NCBI GenBank assembly: GCA_946401725.1
Contig: CAMIVE010000008.1
Span: 1-64,000 of the forward strand
Direction of reading: 5' to 3'
DNA: 64,000 nt
From: an uncultured Bacteroidales bacterium
GTDB taxonomy: Bacteria; Bacteroidota; Bacteroidia; Bacteroidales; P3
Shown here: positions 42,964 through 51,023 of the stretch, one piece after another
Layout of the letters: each line of letters begins with the position of its first letter
Position numbering within the stretch: position 1 is the stretch's first letter
Notes under the pieces: generated by a model
What the model saw: only the letters and a program-made list of their open reading frames with translations
Database searches by the model: none
What the model was told of the DNA's origin: nothing
Program-made: the position numbers and the translations under genes

Positions 42964-43953
42964 TTAATAGATTGAACCAGTATTGATCACCGGACTGGCG
43001 CTTTCATCGGCGCAGAGAACTACAAGAAGGTTGCTTACCATGGTGGCTTTCTTTTCTTCGTCGAGCTGCACTACTTCGCGTTCGCTCAGCTTGTTCAAAG
43101 CCAGCTCGACCATCGAGACGGCACCTTCCACAATCTTTTCACGCGCCGAGATGATGGCATCGGCTTGCTGGCGACGCAGCATCACGCTGGCAATCTCGGC
43201 AGCATAGGCCAAGTAGTTGATACGGGCCTCGATGACCTCGATGCCGGCGATGGAGAGACGGCTGCGGAGCTCCTCCTCCAATTGCGTATTGATTTCCTCG
43301 GCACCGCTGCGCAAGGTAATCTCGCTGCTGCTATGGTCCATATTATCGTAAGCATAGTGACCTGCCACCTTGCGCAGGGCGGCATCACTCTGCACATGCA
43401 CAAAACTGTCGTAGCCCTTCAACGTCTGCTGGGCCTGCTGTTGCTGTTCGCCATGCTGCGCTGTCGAAGAAAGCGTGTCGACATCGATGTCGAACACCGC
43501 CTTGTAGGTGTCGGCAATCTTCCACACCAGCACCAGACCAATCATGATAGGGTTACCGTTCTTGTCGTTCACCTTGATAGGCGGCACATCCATGTTGCGT
43601 GCACGCAACGAGATGCGGCGCTTCGCATAAAACGGATTGACCCAGAAGAAACCGTTCTGCCGCACCGTTCCACTGTAACGACCAAAGAAAGTCAACACCC
43701 GCGACTGGTTGGGCTGGATGATCATGAAACCGATACAGTGCAGGATATAAATAAAAGTAAAAAGGCATCCTGAAAGAATCGGCAACAGTACCAATGCCGT
43801 CGGCTCTCCGTCAGCCAGGTTGACCATACCGTCAAGGGAGGCGAGTTTTATCACCAGCAGAATAAAACCCACCAGCATCGCCAGATTGAGAAACAGATGC
43901 AAAAAACCATTGTTTTTGCCACTCAGTTGTTTGTTAAACTCTTTTGTTTCCAT
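42964..43953 (-). CDS. SPFH/Band 7 domain membrane protein
   Basis: A 329-residue protein with two N-terminal membrane segments (LFLNLAMLVGFILLVIKLAS and VLLPILSGCLFTFIYILHCI), an SPFH domain at about 75-235 (IQPNQSRVLTFFGRYSGTVR, GFFWVNPFYAKRRISLRARN) and a helical C-terminus rich in Ala/Glu. These proteins build rings or microdomains in the membrane. The first gene of an operon with RHH, membrane and possibly ABC genes; a full promoter is at 44033-44062. Confidence 0.9.
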   Translation of the reverse strand: METKEFNKQLSGKNNGFLHLFLNLAMLVGFILLVIKLASLDGMVNLADGEPTALVLLPILSGCLFTFIYILHCIGFMIIQPNQSRVLTFFGRYSGTVRQNGFFWVNPFYAKRRISLRARNMDVPPIKVNDKNGNPIMIGLVLVWKIADTYKAVFDIDVDTLSSTAQHGEQQQQAQQTLKGYDSFVHVQSDAALRKVAGHYAYDNMDHSSSEITLRSGAEEINTQLEEELRSRLSIAGIEVIEARINYLAYAAEIASVMLRRQQADAIISAREKIVEGAVSMVELALNKLSEREVVQLDEEKKATMVSNLLVVLCADESASPVINTGSIY

Positions 43954-44032
43954 TTGTATTTTGCTTTTAATAACTTGTTAATAATGAATTTACATTGATA
44001 ATTTGTTTTGATATCATTTTAATATCATAATG

Positions 44033-44062
44033 CAAAAGTACAAACATTTTTGAATCCACCAA
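44033..44062 (-). promoter_or_regulatory. Promoter of the SPFH operon
   Basis: Minus-strand TTG (44060-44062), 19 bp, TACTTTTG (44033-44040), about 80 bp before the SPFH start. It lies just after the terminator of the tRNA gene, so the two units are separate. Confidence 0.85.
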
Positions 44063-44123
44063 AAAAAAATTTACTTTTTTTGAATTTTTTGGGTAACGAT
44101 CAAGAAACAGTTTCCGAAAAGAG

Positions 44124-44154
44124 CAATAAAAAAGGGCTTCAAATGAAGCCCTTT
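44124..44154 (-). terminator. Terminator of the tRNA-Ala gene
   Basis: AAAGGGCTTC (44131-44140) and GAAGCCCTTT (44145-44154) pair around AAAT; read on the minus strand a T6 tract follows. It ends 4 bp after the tRNA 3' end. Confidence 0.9.
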
Positions 44155-44158
44155 ACGT

Positions 44159-44231
44159 GGAGTATATCGGAATCGAACCGATTACCTTTTGACTGCCAGT
44201 CAAACGCTCTAGCCAAGTGAGCTAATACCCC
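44159..44231 (-). tRNA. tRNA-Ala (anticodon GGC)
   Basis: A 73 nt gene on the minus strand without an encoded CCA. The acceptor stem GGGGTAT/ATACTCC includes the G3:U70 pair that identifies tRNA-Ala, the D stem is GCTC/GAGC, the anticodon stem is TTTGA/TCAAA with loop CTGGCAG (anticodon GGC), and the T arm is ATCGG-TTCGATT-CCGAT. It has its own promoter and terminator. Confidence 0.95.
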
Positions 44232-44244
44232 TTTTTTGTGACTG

Positions 44245-44274
44245 CAAAAGTACAACTTTTTTTTTATCTGCCAA
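44245..44274 (-). promoter_or_regulatory. Promoter of tRNA-Ala
   Basis: Minus-strand TTG (44272-44274), 19 bp, TACTTTTG (44245-44252), ending 13 bp before the tRNA 5' end. Confidence 0.85.
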
Positions 44275-44383
44275 AAATATTTTTTATTTTTCTGAATTTC
44301 AATATGATATTTTTATACATCCGGTAAAAGGGGAAGGGAAAAACATGTTGAATCCTGGAAAAACGCTCATGGATTATTCCTTT

Positions 44384-45220
44384 TCAAACATCCCAATTAA
44401 AACCAGAGAAACCATTACCGGAGGAGTCTCCGTTACCGATGCCGTTTGCATCCTCATCCGTATCAATCCTTTCCTGTCCTGTCGCATAAGCCTGTTCGGC
44501 AGAAAGTTCCTGCATGTGATGCAACTTACGCATACAGAACTTCCACATGCGGATGTCGAAATAGATGAACAACGGGAAAAGGATTGCCGAAAGCCAAGAC
44601 CCCTCTTCTCCCATGGCTTCAGGAATCATCAGCAGTGCATCAAAGGTACCATGGAGCAACATCGGATAGAAAAAAGCCTTGAACAAATAGGCACCACGCT
44701 TTTCTGGCTGGAATTTCGCCAGCGCCACATAGTATCCCATGGCCACACCGAAAAGGAAATGTCCCGGAACGGAGAGCAGCGCCCGCATAGAGCCTGTCAT
44801 CAACGCCGAGGAGAACGTGTCCTGACTGAAGACATACAAGACATTCTCCAAACTGGCAAAACCGAGTGAGACAAAGGTGGCATAGACAATACCGTCGAAA
44901 TATTCATTGAACTCCCTACTTCTCCATACAGCCCACATCAACAAAAAGAGTTTGCATAATTCTTCCGAACTGCCAGCCACAACGTAACCGCTGTAGATGC
45001 CACCGAAAAAACCTGGGAGGCCGCCGCCGATTCCCTCATAGAGTGAACTCAAAAATGACTCGAGGAAAATGGCAGGAACCGCCGAAAGGCAACCAAACAG
45101 GAATGCTTTGACCAGCATTTTAAGCGGTTCCTTCTCGAATTTGTCTTTGCGGTAAATGAAAACGGCCAGCACGAGGGTCGGAAAAACAGCCAGTGCCAGC
45201 ATGATAATCGACTCTGTCAT
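44384..45220 (-). CDS. PrsW-family intramembrane metalloprotease-like protein
   Basis: A 278-residue polytopic protein of the PrsW/glutamic CAAX-like group. Conserved motifs are RKDKFEKEPLKML after the first segment, VAGSSEELCKL (two glutamates), FASLENVLYVF, HFLFGVAMGYYVA and LHGTFDALLMI (histidines). In Bacillus PrsW cuts the anti-sigma factor RsiW; a similar role in signalling is possible. The C-terminal 60 residues are polar and cytosolic. It has its own promoter region shared with the divergent LutA-like gene. Confidence 0.87.
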   Translation of the reverse strand: MTESIIMLALAVFPTLVLAVFIYRKDKFEKEPLKMLVKAFLFGCLSAVPAIFLESFLSSLYEGIGGGLPGFFGGIYSGYVVAGSSEELCKLFLLMWAVWRSREFNEYFDGIVYATFVSLGFASLENVLYVFSQDTFSSALMTGSMRALLSVPGHFLFGVAMGYYVALAKFQPEKRGAYLFKAFFYPMLLHGTFDALLMIPEAMGEEGSWLSAILFPLFIYFDIRMWKFCMRKLHHMQELSAEQAYATGQERIDTDEDANGIGNGDSSGNGFSGFNWDV

Positions 45221-45247
45221 GGGCTAAAACATCAACTTTTCCATCTG

Positions 45248-45281
45248 CAAAAATACATATCTTTCGCGAAATGCAAAAATA
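45248..45281 (-). promoter_or_regulatory. Promoter of the PrsW-type gene
   Basis: Minus-strand TATTTTTG occurs twice (45248-45255 and 45274-45281); the first has TTG at 45274-45276 after 18 bp. It is back to back with the promoter at 45308. Confidence 0.55.
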
Positions 45282-45307
45282 AATTTTCACAATCCACAAA
45301 ACTTCCG

Positions 45308-45315
45308 TACCTTTG
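45308..45315 (+). promoter_or_regulatory. -7 element of the LutA-like gene operon
   Basis: TACCTTTG fits the consensus and lies 32 bp before the ATG at 45347. Confidence 0.65.
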
Positions 45316-45346
45316 CACAGATTTTTTCAGCTAAAAAAGGGATAAC

Positions 45347-46120
45347 ATGTTCGCAAACAAACCCACCGTCGGAATCTTCATTCCATGCTGTGTTGACCAG
45401 TACGCCGCCCAAACCGGTTTCTCCATGGTACGCCTGTTAGAACAGATTGGCTTCCAATGTTTCTACCCCGAGGAATTCACCTGCTGCGGTAAAGACCTCT
45501 ATCATCAAGGCGACCGGGATGGAGCCAAAATGCTCGGTGAAAAAATGATTGCACTCTTCAACGATTGCACCCATATCGTCGCCTGCGGAAGCGGCTGTGT
45601 CACCTATATGAAAGTCCATTTCGGACGACTCTTCCACAACACCACGCTCCACAACAACTACCGCCAATTCCTTGACAAGACCTATGACCTCAGTGATTTT
45701 CTAGTCAATGTGGCCCACTATGAGCCGACCGGCGTCAGTTTTCCCCACCGTGTAGCCTTCATGGATCACTGCACCACCCTGCGTGACTATGTCTGCACCG
45801 CCCATCCCGAACGGAAAGGACTTTATGAAGAACCCCGCCAACTGCTCCGTGCCATCTCCGACCTACAACTGGTGGAGATGCAGCAAAGCGATATCTGCTG
45901 TGGCTACGGCGGACAGTTCGCCAACTATTTCACCCCTATTTCCGACAGCCTGGCCAAACGAAAAGTCGACAACGCTATCGCCGCCGGCGCCGAATATATC
46001 GTCTCAACCGAGATGAGCTGCCTGATTCATCTCCAATCCTATATCGACAAAGTCGGCTCCCCTCTTATCTGCCGACATCTGGCCGACATTCTGGCTCCCA
46101 AACCCAACGACGCCAACTAA
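45347..46120 (+). CDS. (Fe-S)-binding protein of the LutA/YkgE family
   Basis: A 257-residue protein with two CCG-type domains: IFIPCCVDQY, EEFTCCGKDLYHQG, VACGSGCVTYMK, then FMDHCTTLRDYV and SDICCGYGGQFANYF. Such repeats bind the cubane cluster in LutA and heterodisulfide reductase B. LutA works with LutB and LutC in lactate oxidation, but neither gene is adjacent. Here it is followed directly by a radical SAM gene, so its role may differ. Confidence 0.87.
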   Translation: MFANKPTVGIFIPCCVDQYAAQTGFSMVRLLEQIGFQCFYPEEFTCCGKDLYHQGDRDGAKMLGEKMIALFNDCTHIVACGSGCVTYMKVHFGRLFHNTTLHNNYRQFLDKTYDLSDFLVNVAHYEPTGVSFPHRVAFMDHCTTLRDYVCTAHPERKGLYEEPRQLLRAISDLQLVEMQQSDICCGYGGQFANYFTPISDSLAKRKVDNAIAAGAEYIVSTEMSCLIHLQSYIDKVGSPLICRHLADILAPKPNDAN

Positions 46121-47101
46121 ATGGGTACGCATCGCTATAACTCCTATGCAGACTATTTCCGGCGTACTTTCGGCCAACGTCTCCAGAAACTCTCTGTCGA
46201 CGCCGGGTTCAGCTGTCCTAACCGCAGCATCGGCAACCGCAGCGTCGGAGGATGCACTTTCTGCAACAACAACGCCTTCAACCCTTCCTACTGCACACCT
46301 CAGAAAAGTATCAGCCAGCAACTTGACGAAGGTATCGAGTTCCACGAGCACCGTTACAGGAAAACAGAACAGTACCTGGCCTACTTCCAAGCCTACTCCA
46401 ACACCTACGCCCCGATTGAAGTGTTAAAACAACGCTACGAAGAGGCTTTACATCATGAGAAAGTCGCCGGACTCATTATCGGTACACGGCCCGACTGCGT
46501 CGACGATGAAAAACTCGATTATATCGCTTCCCTGTCGCACAACTACTATGTAGCCGTGGAATATGGCGCCGAAAGCAGCTACGACACCACCCTGCAGAAA
46601 ATCAACCGCGGACACGATTTCGCAGCCACCCGCCAAGCCATTCAGAAAACCGCCGACCGCGGCATCCCCTGCGGCATCCATCTCATTCTGGGTCTGCCCG
46701 GCGAAAACCGCGATATGATACTCCATGAGGCGGATATCGTCAACAGCCTCCCCATCAACACGTTGAAACTTCACCAACTGCAAATTCTGAAAGGGTCGCA
46801 GATGGAACAGCAATATACAGGAACGGAGCCCATCGCCACTGGCTACGAGATTATCCATTTCCAATTGAATGACTATATCGGTCTGGTCTGCGATTTCCTT
46901 GAACGATTGCGGCCCGACATCATGATGGAACGCTTCGCCGGCGAGGTACCGCCCCGCTTCCAAGCGATGCCTGAACGCAGTTGGCGGAGACCCGACGGAC
47001 GACTGATACGCAACGAAGAGATACCCCTCCTTGTCGATGCCGAACTGACTCGCCGCAACAGTCAACAAGGTGCCCGATACCAAACCATAGAAAAGAGATG
47101 A
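46121..47101 (+). CDS. TIGR01212/YhcC-type radical SAM protein
   Basis: A 326-residue radical SAM enzyme. The N-terminus FRRTFGQRLQKLSVDAGFSC starts the unusual cluster motif, with the first Cys in FSCPNRS and the CxxC in GGCTFCNNNAF. The barrel continues with VEYGAESS and GIHLILGLPGENRDM. It starts at the base after the LutA-like stop and overlaps the next permease start by 4 bp (ATGA). The YhcC family has no settled reaction; E. coli YhcC is linked to iron-sulfur or tRNA work only loosely. Confidence 0.88.
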   Translation: MGTHRYNSYADYFRRTFGQRLQKLSVDAGFSCPNRSIGNRSVGGCTFCNNNAFNPSYCTPQKSISQQLDEGIEFHEHRYRKTEQYLAYFQAYSNTYAPIEVLKQRYEEALHHEKVAGLIIGTRPDCVDDEKLDYIASLSHNYYVAVEYGAESSYDTTLQKINRGHDFAATRQAIQKTADRGIPCGIHLILGLPGENRDMILHEADIVNSLPINTLKLHQLQILKGSQMEQQYTGTEPIATGYEIIHFQLNDYIGLVCDFLERLRPDIMMERFAGEVPPRFQAMPERSWRRPDGRLIRNEEIPLLVDAELTRRNSQQGARYQTIEKR

Positions 47102-48063
47102 AAAAACAACGCAATATCTGGATTGTCTCGCTGCTGCTATTGCTTGTTGTGCTGGTGGCCATGGTGCTTTGCACCGGGGTCGGCGTGGTACATTTCGACC
47201 GAGACAGTCTTCTCCACTCACCCATTTTCTGGGATCTGCGCCTGCCGCGTATCATCCTCAGCGTCCTCGTCGGTGCAGTGCTCTCCGTCTGCGGCGGTGT
47301 CTACCAGTCTGTCTTCCGCAATCCGCTGACCGACCCCTATGTACTGGGTATCTCCTCAGGAGCTTCGCTCGGTGCCGCCATCGCCATCCTTTTGGGATGG
47401 GAGTCCTATCTCTGGGGAGTTGGCGGCATGGCCCTGTGTACCGCCTTGCTCACCATCTTGCTTATCTTCAAAATATCATCGCTGGGAAACAGGATGCACA
47501 CCACCACACTCCTCCTCACAGGCGTCTGCCTCACTTTCCTTATCACGGCCGTCATCTCGCTTCTTATGGCACTCCGGCAGGACAAAATGGAAAGCATTAT
47601 TTTCTGGACCATGGGGAGCTTCGCATCGGCATCGTGGTTTGACGTGTGGATACTCATTCCTGTCGCCGTAGTGGGCATCTTTGTGGTGCTCTACTACCGC
47701 AAAGACCTCAACCTGTTGCTTGCCGGCAGCGAGACGGCACAAAGTCTCGGAGTGGAAGTGGAGAAAGTACGACGCCGTCTCCTTTTCTTCACCACCCTCA
47801 TGGTCGCCTTCGCCGTCTCCACCTGCGGGGTCATCGGCTTTGTGGGACTTGTTGTCCCCCACTGTGTGCGCCTGGTCTGTGGTTCCGACAACCGCCGCAT
47901 CATCCCCTACTCCATCTTCGTCGGTGCATTGTTCCTACTGCTCTGCGACACGATGGCACGCACACTCATCCCTCCCAATGAACTGCCGGTGGGAAGCATC
48001 ACTTCCCTAATCGGCGCTCCCATGTTCATTTACCTGCTCTACAAATCCAAACGTAAAATCTGA
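47098..48063 (+). CDS. FecCD-type ABC permease (siderophore, haem or cobalamin uptake)
   Basis: A 321-residue permease with about ten segments. Signatures are LRLPRIILSVLVGAVLSVCG, RNPLTDPYVLGISSGASLGA and the coupling region LGVEVEKVRRRLLFFTTLMV, followed by GVIGFVGLVVPHCVRLVCG. ATG 47098 overlaps the stop of the radical SAM gene; the longer frame from 46981 lies inside that gene. It pairs with the ATPase at 48068. No substrate-binding protein gene is present, so the ligand cannot be fixed. Confidence 0.9.
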   Translation: MKKQRNIWIVSLLLLLVVLVAMVLCTGVGVVHFDRDSLLHSPIFWDLRLPRIILSVLVGAVLSVCGGVYQSVFRNPLTDPYVLGISSGASLGAAIAILLGWESYLWGVGGMALCTALLTILLIFKISSLGNRMHTTTLLLTGVCLTFLITAVISLLMALRQDKMESIIFWTMGSFASASWFDVWILIPVAVVGIFVVLYYRKDLNLLLAGSETAQSLGVEVEKVRRRLLFFTTLMVAFAVSTCGVIGFVGLVVPHCVRLVCGSDNRRIIPYSIFVGALFLLLCDTMARTLIPPNELPVGSITSLIGAPMFIYLLYKSKRKI

Positions 48064-48067
48064 CACC

Positions 48068-48817
48068 ATGATTGAAGTCCGCAATCTGACATACAGCTAT
48101 GGGAAGAAAGAAATACTGCACAATATTTCTTTCACTGTCGCCAAGGGCGCCTTCGTCGCTATCATGGGCTCCAACGGGTGCGGCAAGACCACCTTGCTAC
48201 GCTGCATATCACGCCTGCTGACCCCTCAGTCGGGACAAGTACTTATCGGCGACACACCAGCGTCCGACTATTCCGTGCGACAACTGGCCCAACAGATAGC
48301 CATGGTGCAGCAGCACCCTCATACCGACATCGAATTCTCCGCTTTCGAGACCGTCCTCATGGGACGCAACCCCTACCAACGCCACCTGCAGAATGAGTCA
48401 CAAAAAGATTGGGATATTGTGGAGCAGTGCATGCGACAGACCAATACCTGGCATCTGCGTCTCTCACTTCCCAGCCAGATGAGCGGCGGGGAGCTGCAAC
48501 GTGTCATGATAGCACGCGCTTTGGCCCAGCAGACCCCCATACTGCTGCTTGACGAACCTACTTCCAACCTCGATATCGCCCATCAGTTTGAAATCATGGA
48601 ACTCCTCCGTGACATCAATCAGCACGAGCACAAAACCATCCTCATCGTGGTCCACGACTTGAACCTTGCGTTGCGCTACTGCCCCGACGCATTGCTGCTC
48701 CACAACCACGGACTGCTCTTCCAAGGCCACACCGACGAGGCACTCAACAGCGAACGCATCGCCACTGTTTTCGGGGTGAAAGCTTCCATTCAAGACGGAT
48801 ATATCCGTTTCAAATAG
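48068..48817 (+). CDS. FecE/BtuD-type ABC transporter ATP-binding protein
   Basis: A 249-residue ATPase: Walker A GSNGCGKTT, Q-loop in AMVQQHPHTDIEFSAFE, signature MSGGELQRVMIARALAQ and Walker B ILLLDEPTSNLD. It begins 4 bp after the permease and completes the inner-membrane importer. Together with LutA-like and YhcC-type genes this makes a four-gene operon (45347-48817). The partner TonB receptor and binding protein must be elsewhere. Confidence 0.92.
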   Translation: MIEVRNLTYSYGKKEILHNISFTVAKGAFVAIMGSNGCGKTTLLRCISRLLTPQSGQVLIGDTPASDYSVRQLAQQIAMVQQHPHTDIEFSAFETVLMGRNPYQRHLQNESQKDWDIVEQCMRQTNTWHLRLSLPSQMSGGELQRVMIARALAQQTPILLLDEPTSNLDIAHQFEIMELLRDINQHEHKTILIVVHDLNLALRYCPDALLLHNHGLLFQGHTDEALNSERIATVFGVKASIQDGYIRFK

Positions 48818-48862
48818 TTTAATGCCCATACAACAACCAAAAAACAATTCCAAAAAAATTAC

Positions 48863-48870
48863 TATATTTG
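48863..48870 (+). promoter_or_regulatory. -7 element of purD
   Basis: TATATTTG fits TAnnTTTG, 125 bp before ATG 48996; the leader is long and shows no purine riboswitch that I can recognise. Confidence 0.55.
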
Positions 48871-48995
48871 AAAAAACATCATTCCGTCAGAAATAACACT
48901 ATTTTGTTCATCAACAGATAGTTTTTACATCTTTTAACATTCTCCTGAACTGAAAAAAAACAATTTTTATCCGAAATAAAAACCCTATTGAGCAT

Positions 48996-50303
48996 ATGAA
49001 TATCCTGCTTCTTGGTTCGGGCGGACGCGAACACGCCATTGCAGTGAAAATCGCACAAAGCACCCAATGTGACCAATTGTTTATTGCACCCGGAAACGCC
49101 GGGACTGCCGCCTGTGGCACCAATATCAATTTGAAAATCGACGACTTCAGTGCCATTGCCAAATTCGTACTGACCAACGACATTCGCATGGTTGTTGTCG
49201 GACCCGAAGCACCTCTCGTTGCCGGTATCGCCGACTACTTCGCTGCCGACAGCCGCCTCAAAGAGGTGATGTTCATCGGGCCCTCCGCCCACGGAGCACG
49301 ACTTGAAGGCAGCAAAGACTTCGCCAAACAGTTCATGCAACGCCATAATATCCCCACTGCTGCCTACCGCACCTTCACTGCCGAGACACTCGACGAGGGC
49401 TGTCGTTTCCTCACCACACTGCAGGCGCCTTATGTTCTCAAGGCCGACGGACTGGCTGCCGGAAAAGGCGTGCTTATCATCGACGATCTGGCTGAAGCCC
49501 AACACCAGCTGCAGCTAATGCTCGTCGAAAACAAATTCGGCGAGGCCTCACGAAGCGTCGTCATCGAACAGTTCCTCTCTGGAATCGAACTCTCCGTTTT
49601 CGTGCTTACTGACGGCAAGCATTACAAGATACTACCCACCGCAAAAGACTACAAACGCATCGGTGAAGGCGACACAGGCCTTAACACCGGCGGCATGGGA
49701 TCCATCAGTCCTGTTCCTTTCGCCGACAAAGACTTCATGCACAAAGTGGAACACCGAATCGTGATGCCCACCATCAAGGGTCTGCAGAAAGAACAAATCA
49801 ATTATAAAGGATTCAACTTTATCGGCTTGATGGCTGTTACCAACGACAAAGGCGAACGCGACCCATACGTCATCGAGTACAACGTCCGCATGGGCGATCC
49901 CGAGACAGAGTCTGTCTTCCCGCGCATCAAGAGCGATATTGTCGAACTCTTTGAAGCCACTGCAAAAGAGAAACTCAACCTCGCCAGCCTCCATGTAGAC
50001 GAGCGCACGGCAGCTTGCGTGGTCCTCACCGCTCAAGGTTATCCTGAAAGCTATAAAAAAGGCGATGTCATCAGTGGCCTTGACGAAGTGAGCGGAGTGA
50101 CTGTATTCCATGCAGGCACCAAATTCGACGACAAAGACCGTCTCCTCACCAATGGTGGCCGCGTGCTCTGCGTCACGGCCCTCAGCGACACCCTCCCCAG
50201 CGCCATTCTCAAAAGCATCCAGAATGCCGAACTTATCAAATGGAAAGGGCGCTATTATCGCCACGATATCGGACAGGACCTTCTAAAACTCCTGTGCAAA
50301 TAA
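48996..50303 (+). CDS. purD: Phosphoribosylamine-glycine ligase
   Basis: A 435-residue ATP-grasp enzyme making glycinamide ribonucleotide in purine synthesis. The N-terminus is LLLGSGGREHAIAVKIA, the ATP-grasp core has VLKADGLAAGKGVLI, GIELSVFVLTDG, NTGGMGSISPVPF and VIEYNVRMGDPETE, and the C-terminal domain follows. Length and motifs are normal. It is monocistronic and no other pur gene is near. Confidence 0.97.
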   Translation: MNILLLGSGGREHAIAVKIAQSTQCDQLFIAPGNAGTAACGTNINLKIDDFSAIAKFVLTNDIRMVVVGPEAPLVAGIADYFAADSRLKEVMFIGPSAHGARLEGSKDFAKQFMQRHNIPTAAYRTFTAETLDEGCRFLTTLQAPYVLKADGLAAGKGVLIIDDLAEAQHQLQLMLVENKFGEASRSVVIEQFLSGIELSVFVLTDGKHYKILPTAKDYKRIGEGDTGLNTGGMGSISPVPFADKDFMHKVEHRIVMPTIKGLQKEQINYKGFNFIGLMAVTNDKGERDPYVIEYNVRMGDPETESVFPRIKSDIVELFEATAKEKLNLASLHVDERTAACVVLTAQGYPESYKKGDVISGLDEVSGVTVFHAGTKFDDKDRLLTNGGRVLCVTALSDTLPSAILKSIQNAELIKWKGRYYRHDIGQDLLKLLCK

Positions 50304-50334
50304 CGCATTACGAAAGATATTTTCAACAGGAAGA

Positions 50335-50592
50335 TTAACCCATCCCTTTCAATTCCTCCAAGGCGCGACAGAGTTGGTCGGGACAGGAGGTGGGCTTGTC
50401 GCCGCAGCAGATGCCATTGAGTTTGTCGATGACATCGTCTATCTTCTGACCTGTCACCAGACGGCAGATGCCTTGCAGGTTGCCATTGCAGCCCCCAAGG
50501 AACGAGACCTGCTGGATAATGTCGTTTTCGTCGGCCGTCACATCGATGAGCAACGAGCAGGTGCCTTGCGTTGGGTATTGTATGTGTTTCAT
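50335..50592 (-). CDS. TSCPD-domain (TIGR03905-like) small protein
   Basis: An 85-residue protein with the motif TSCPDQLCRALEEL near its end and cysteines in GGCNGNLQGICRLVTG and NGICCGDKP. The TSCPD domain is found alone or at the C-terminus of vitamin B12-dependent ribonucleotide reductase and is believed to bind metal or a ligand. It lies 53 bp after the NUDIX gene in the same direction; function as a free protein is unknown. Confidence 0.88.
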   Translation of the reverse strand: MKHIQYPTQGTCSLLIDVTADENDIIQQVSFLGGCNGNLQGICRLVTGQKIDDVIDKLNGICCGDKPTSCPDQLCRALEELKGMG

Positions 50593-50645
50593 AGGTTTTG
50601 AGTGTGGTGTGCCGTCGGATCAGCCGACAGTGTGTTATTGAGTGA

Positions 50646-51023
50646 CTATTTAAGTGCTTCGATGATTTGCCAATCGGCCGGAAGCCACTGAACAGTGTCG
50701 AGCTCGTCCTTTGCGAGCCATTGGGCGGCTTCGTGCTCGTTGAGGTGGAAGGCATCGGTGAGCAGCGAACAGCGATAACAGTGCATGGTAAGATGAAATT
50801 TCGGATAGTCGTAATCCACGGTGCAGAAGAACGCATCGACGGAGATATCCGTCGACAGTTCCTCCTGGATTTCCCGTCGCAGGGCCTCCTCGGGCGTCTC
50901 ACCCGCCTCCATCTTGCCACCAGGGAATTCCCACCAATCCTTCCACTCGCCGTATCCCCGCTGTGTGGCGAAGATGCGACCCTCTCGGCAGATGATGGCG
51001 GCTACGACTTCGATGGTTTTCAT
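50646..51023 (-). CDS. MutT-like NUDIX hydrolase (8-oxo-dGTP type)
   Basis: A 125-residue NUDIX protein. The box runs from GGKMEAGETPEEALRREIQE to the following ELST; the REXXEE core is intact, while the Gly usually found after EEx is Ser. The N-terminus EVVAAIICREGRIFATQRGYG, the following WEFPGGK and the end (VQWLPADWQIIEAL) agree with MutT, which removes oxidised dGTP. Its start overlaps the stop of the nuclease-like gene by 4 bp (ATGA), so it is translated together with it. Confidence 0.87.
   Translation of the reverse strand: MKTIEVVAAIICREGRIFATQRGYGEWKDWWEFPGGKMEAGETPEEALRREIQEELSTDISVDAFFCTVDYDYPKFHLTMHCYRCSLLTDAFHLNEHEAAQWLAKDELDTVQWLPADWQIIEALK

Noticed and set aside
48871-48995. 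purD leader as a purine riboswitch
   Set aside because: I could not find a three-way junction or conserved core; AT-rich sequence only.
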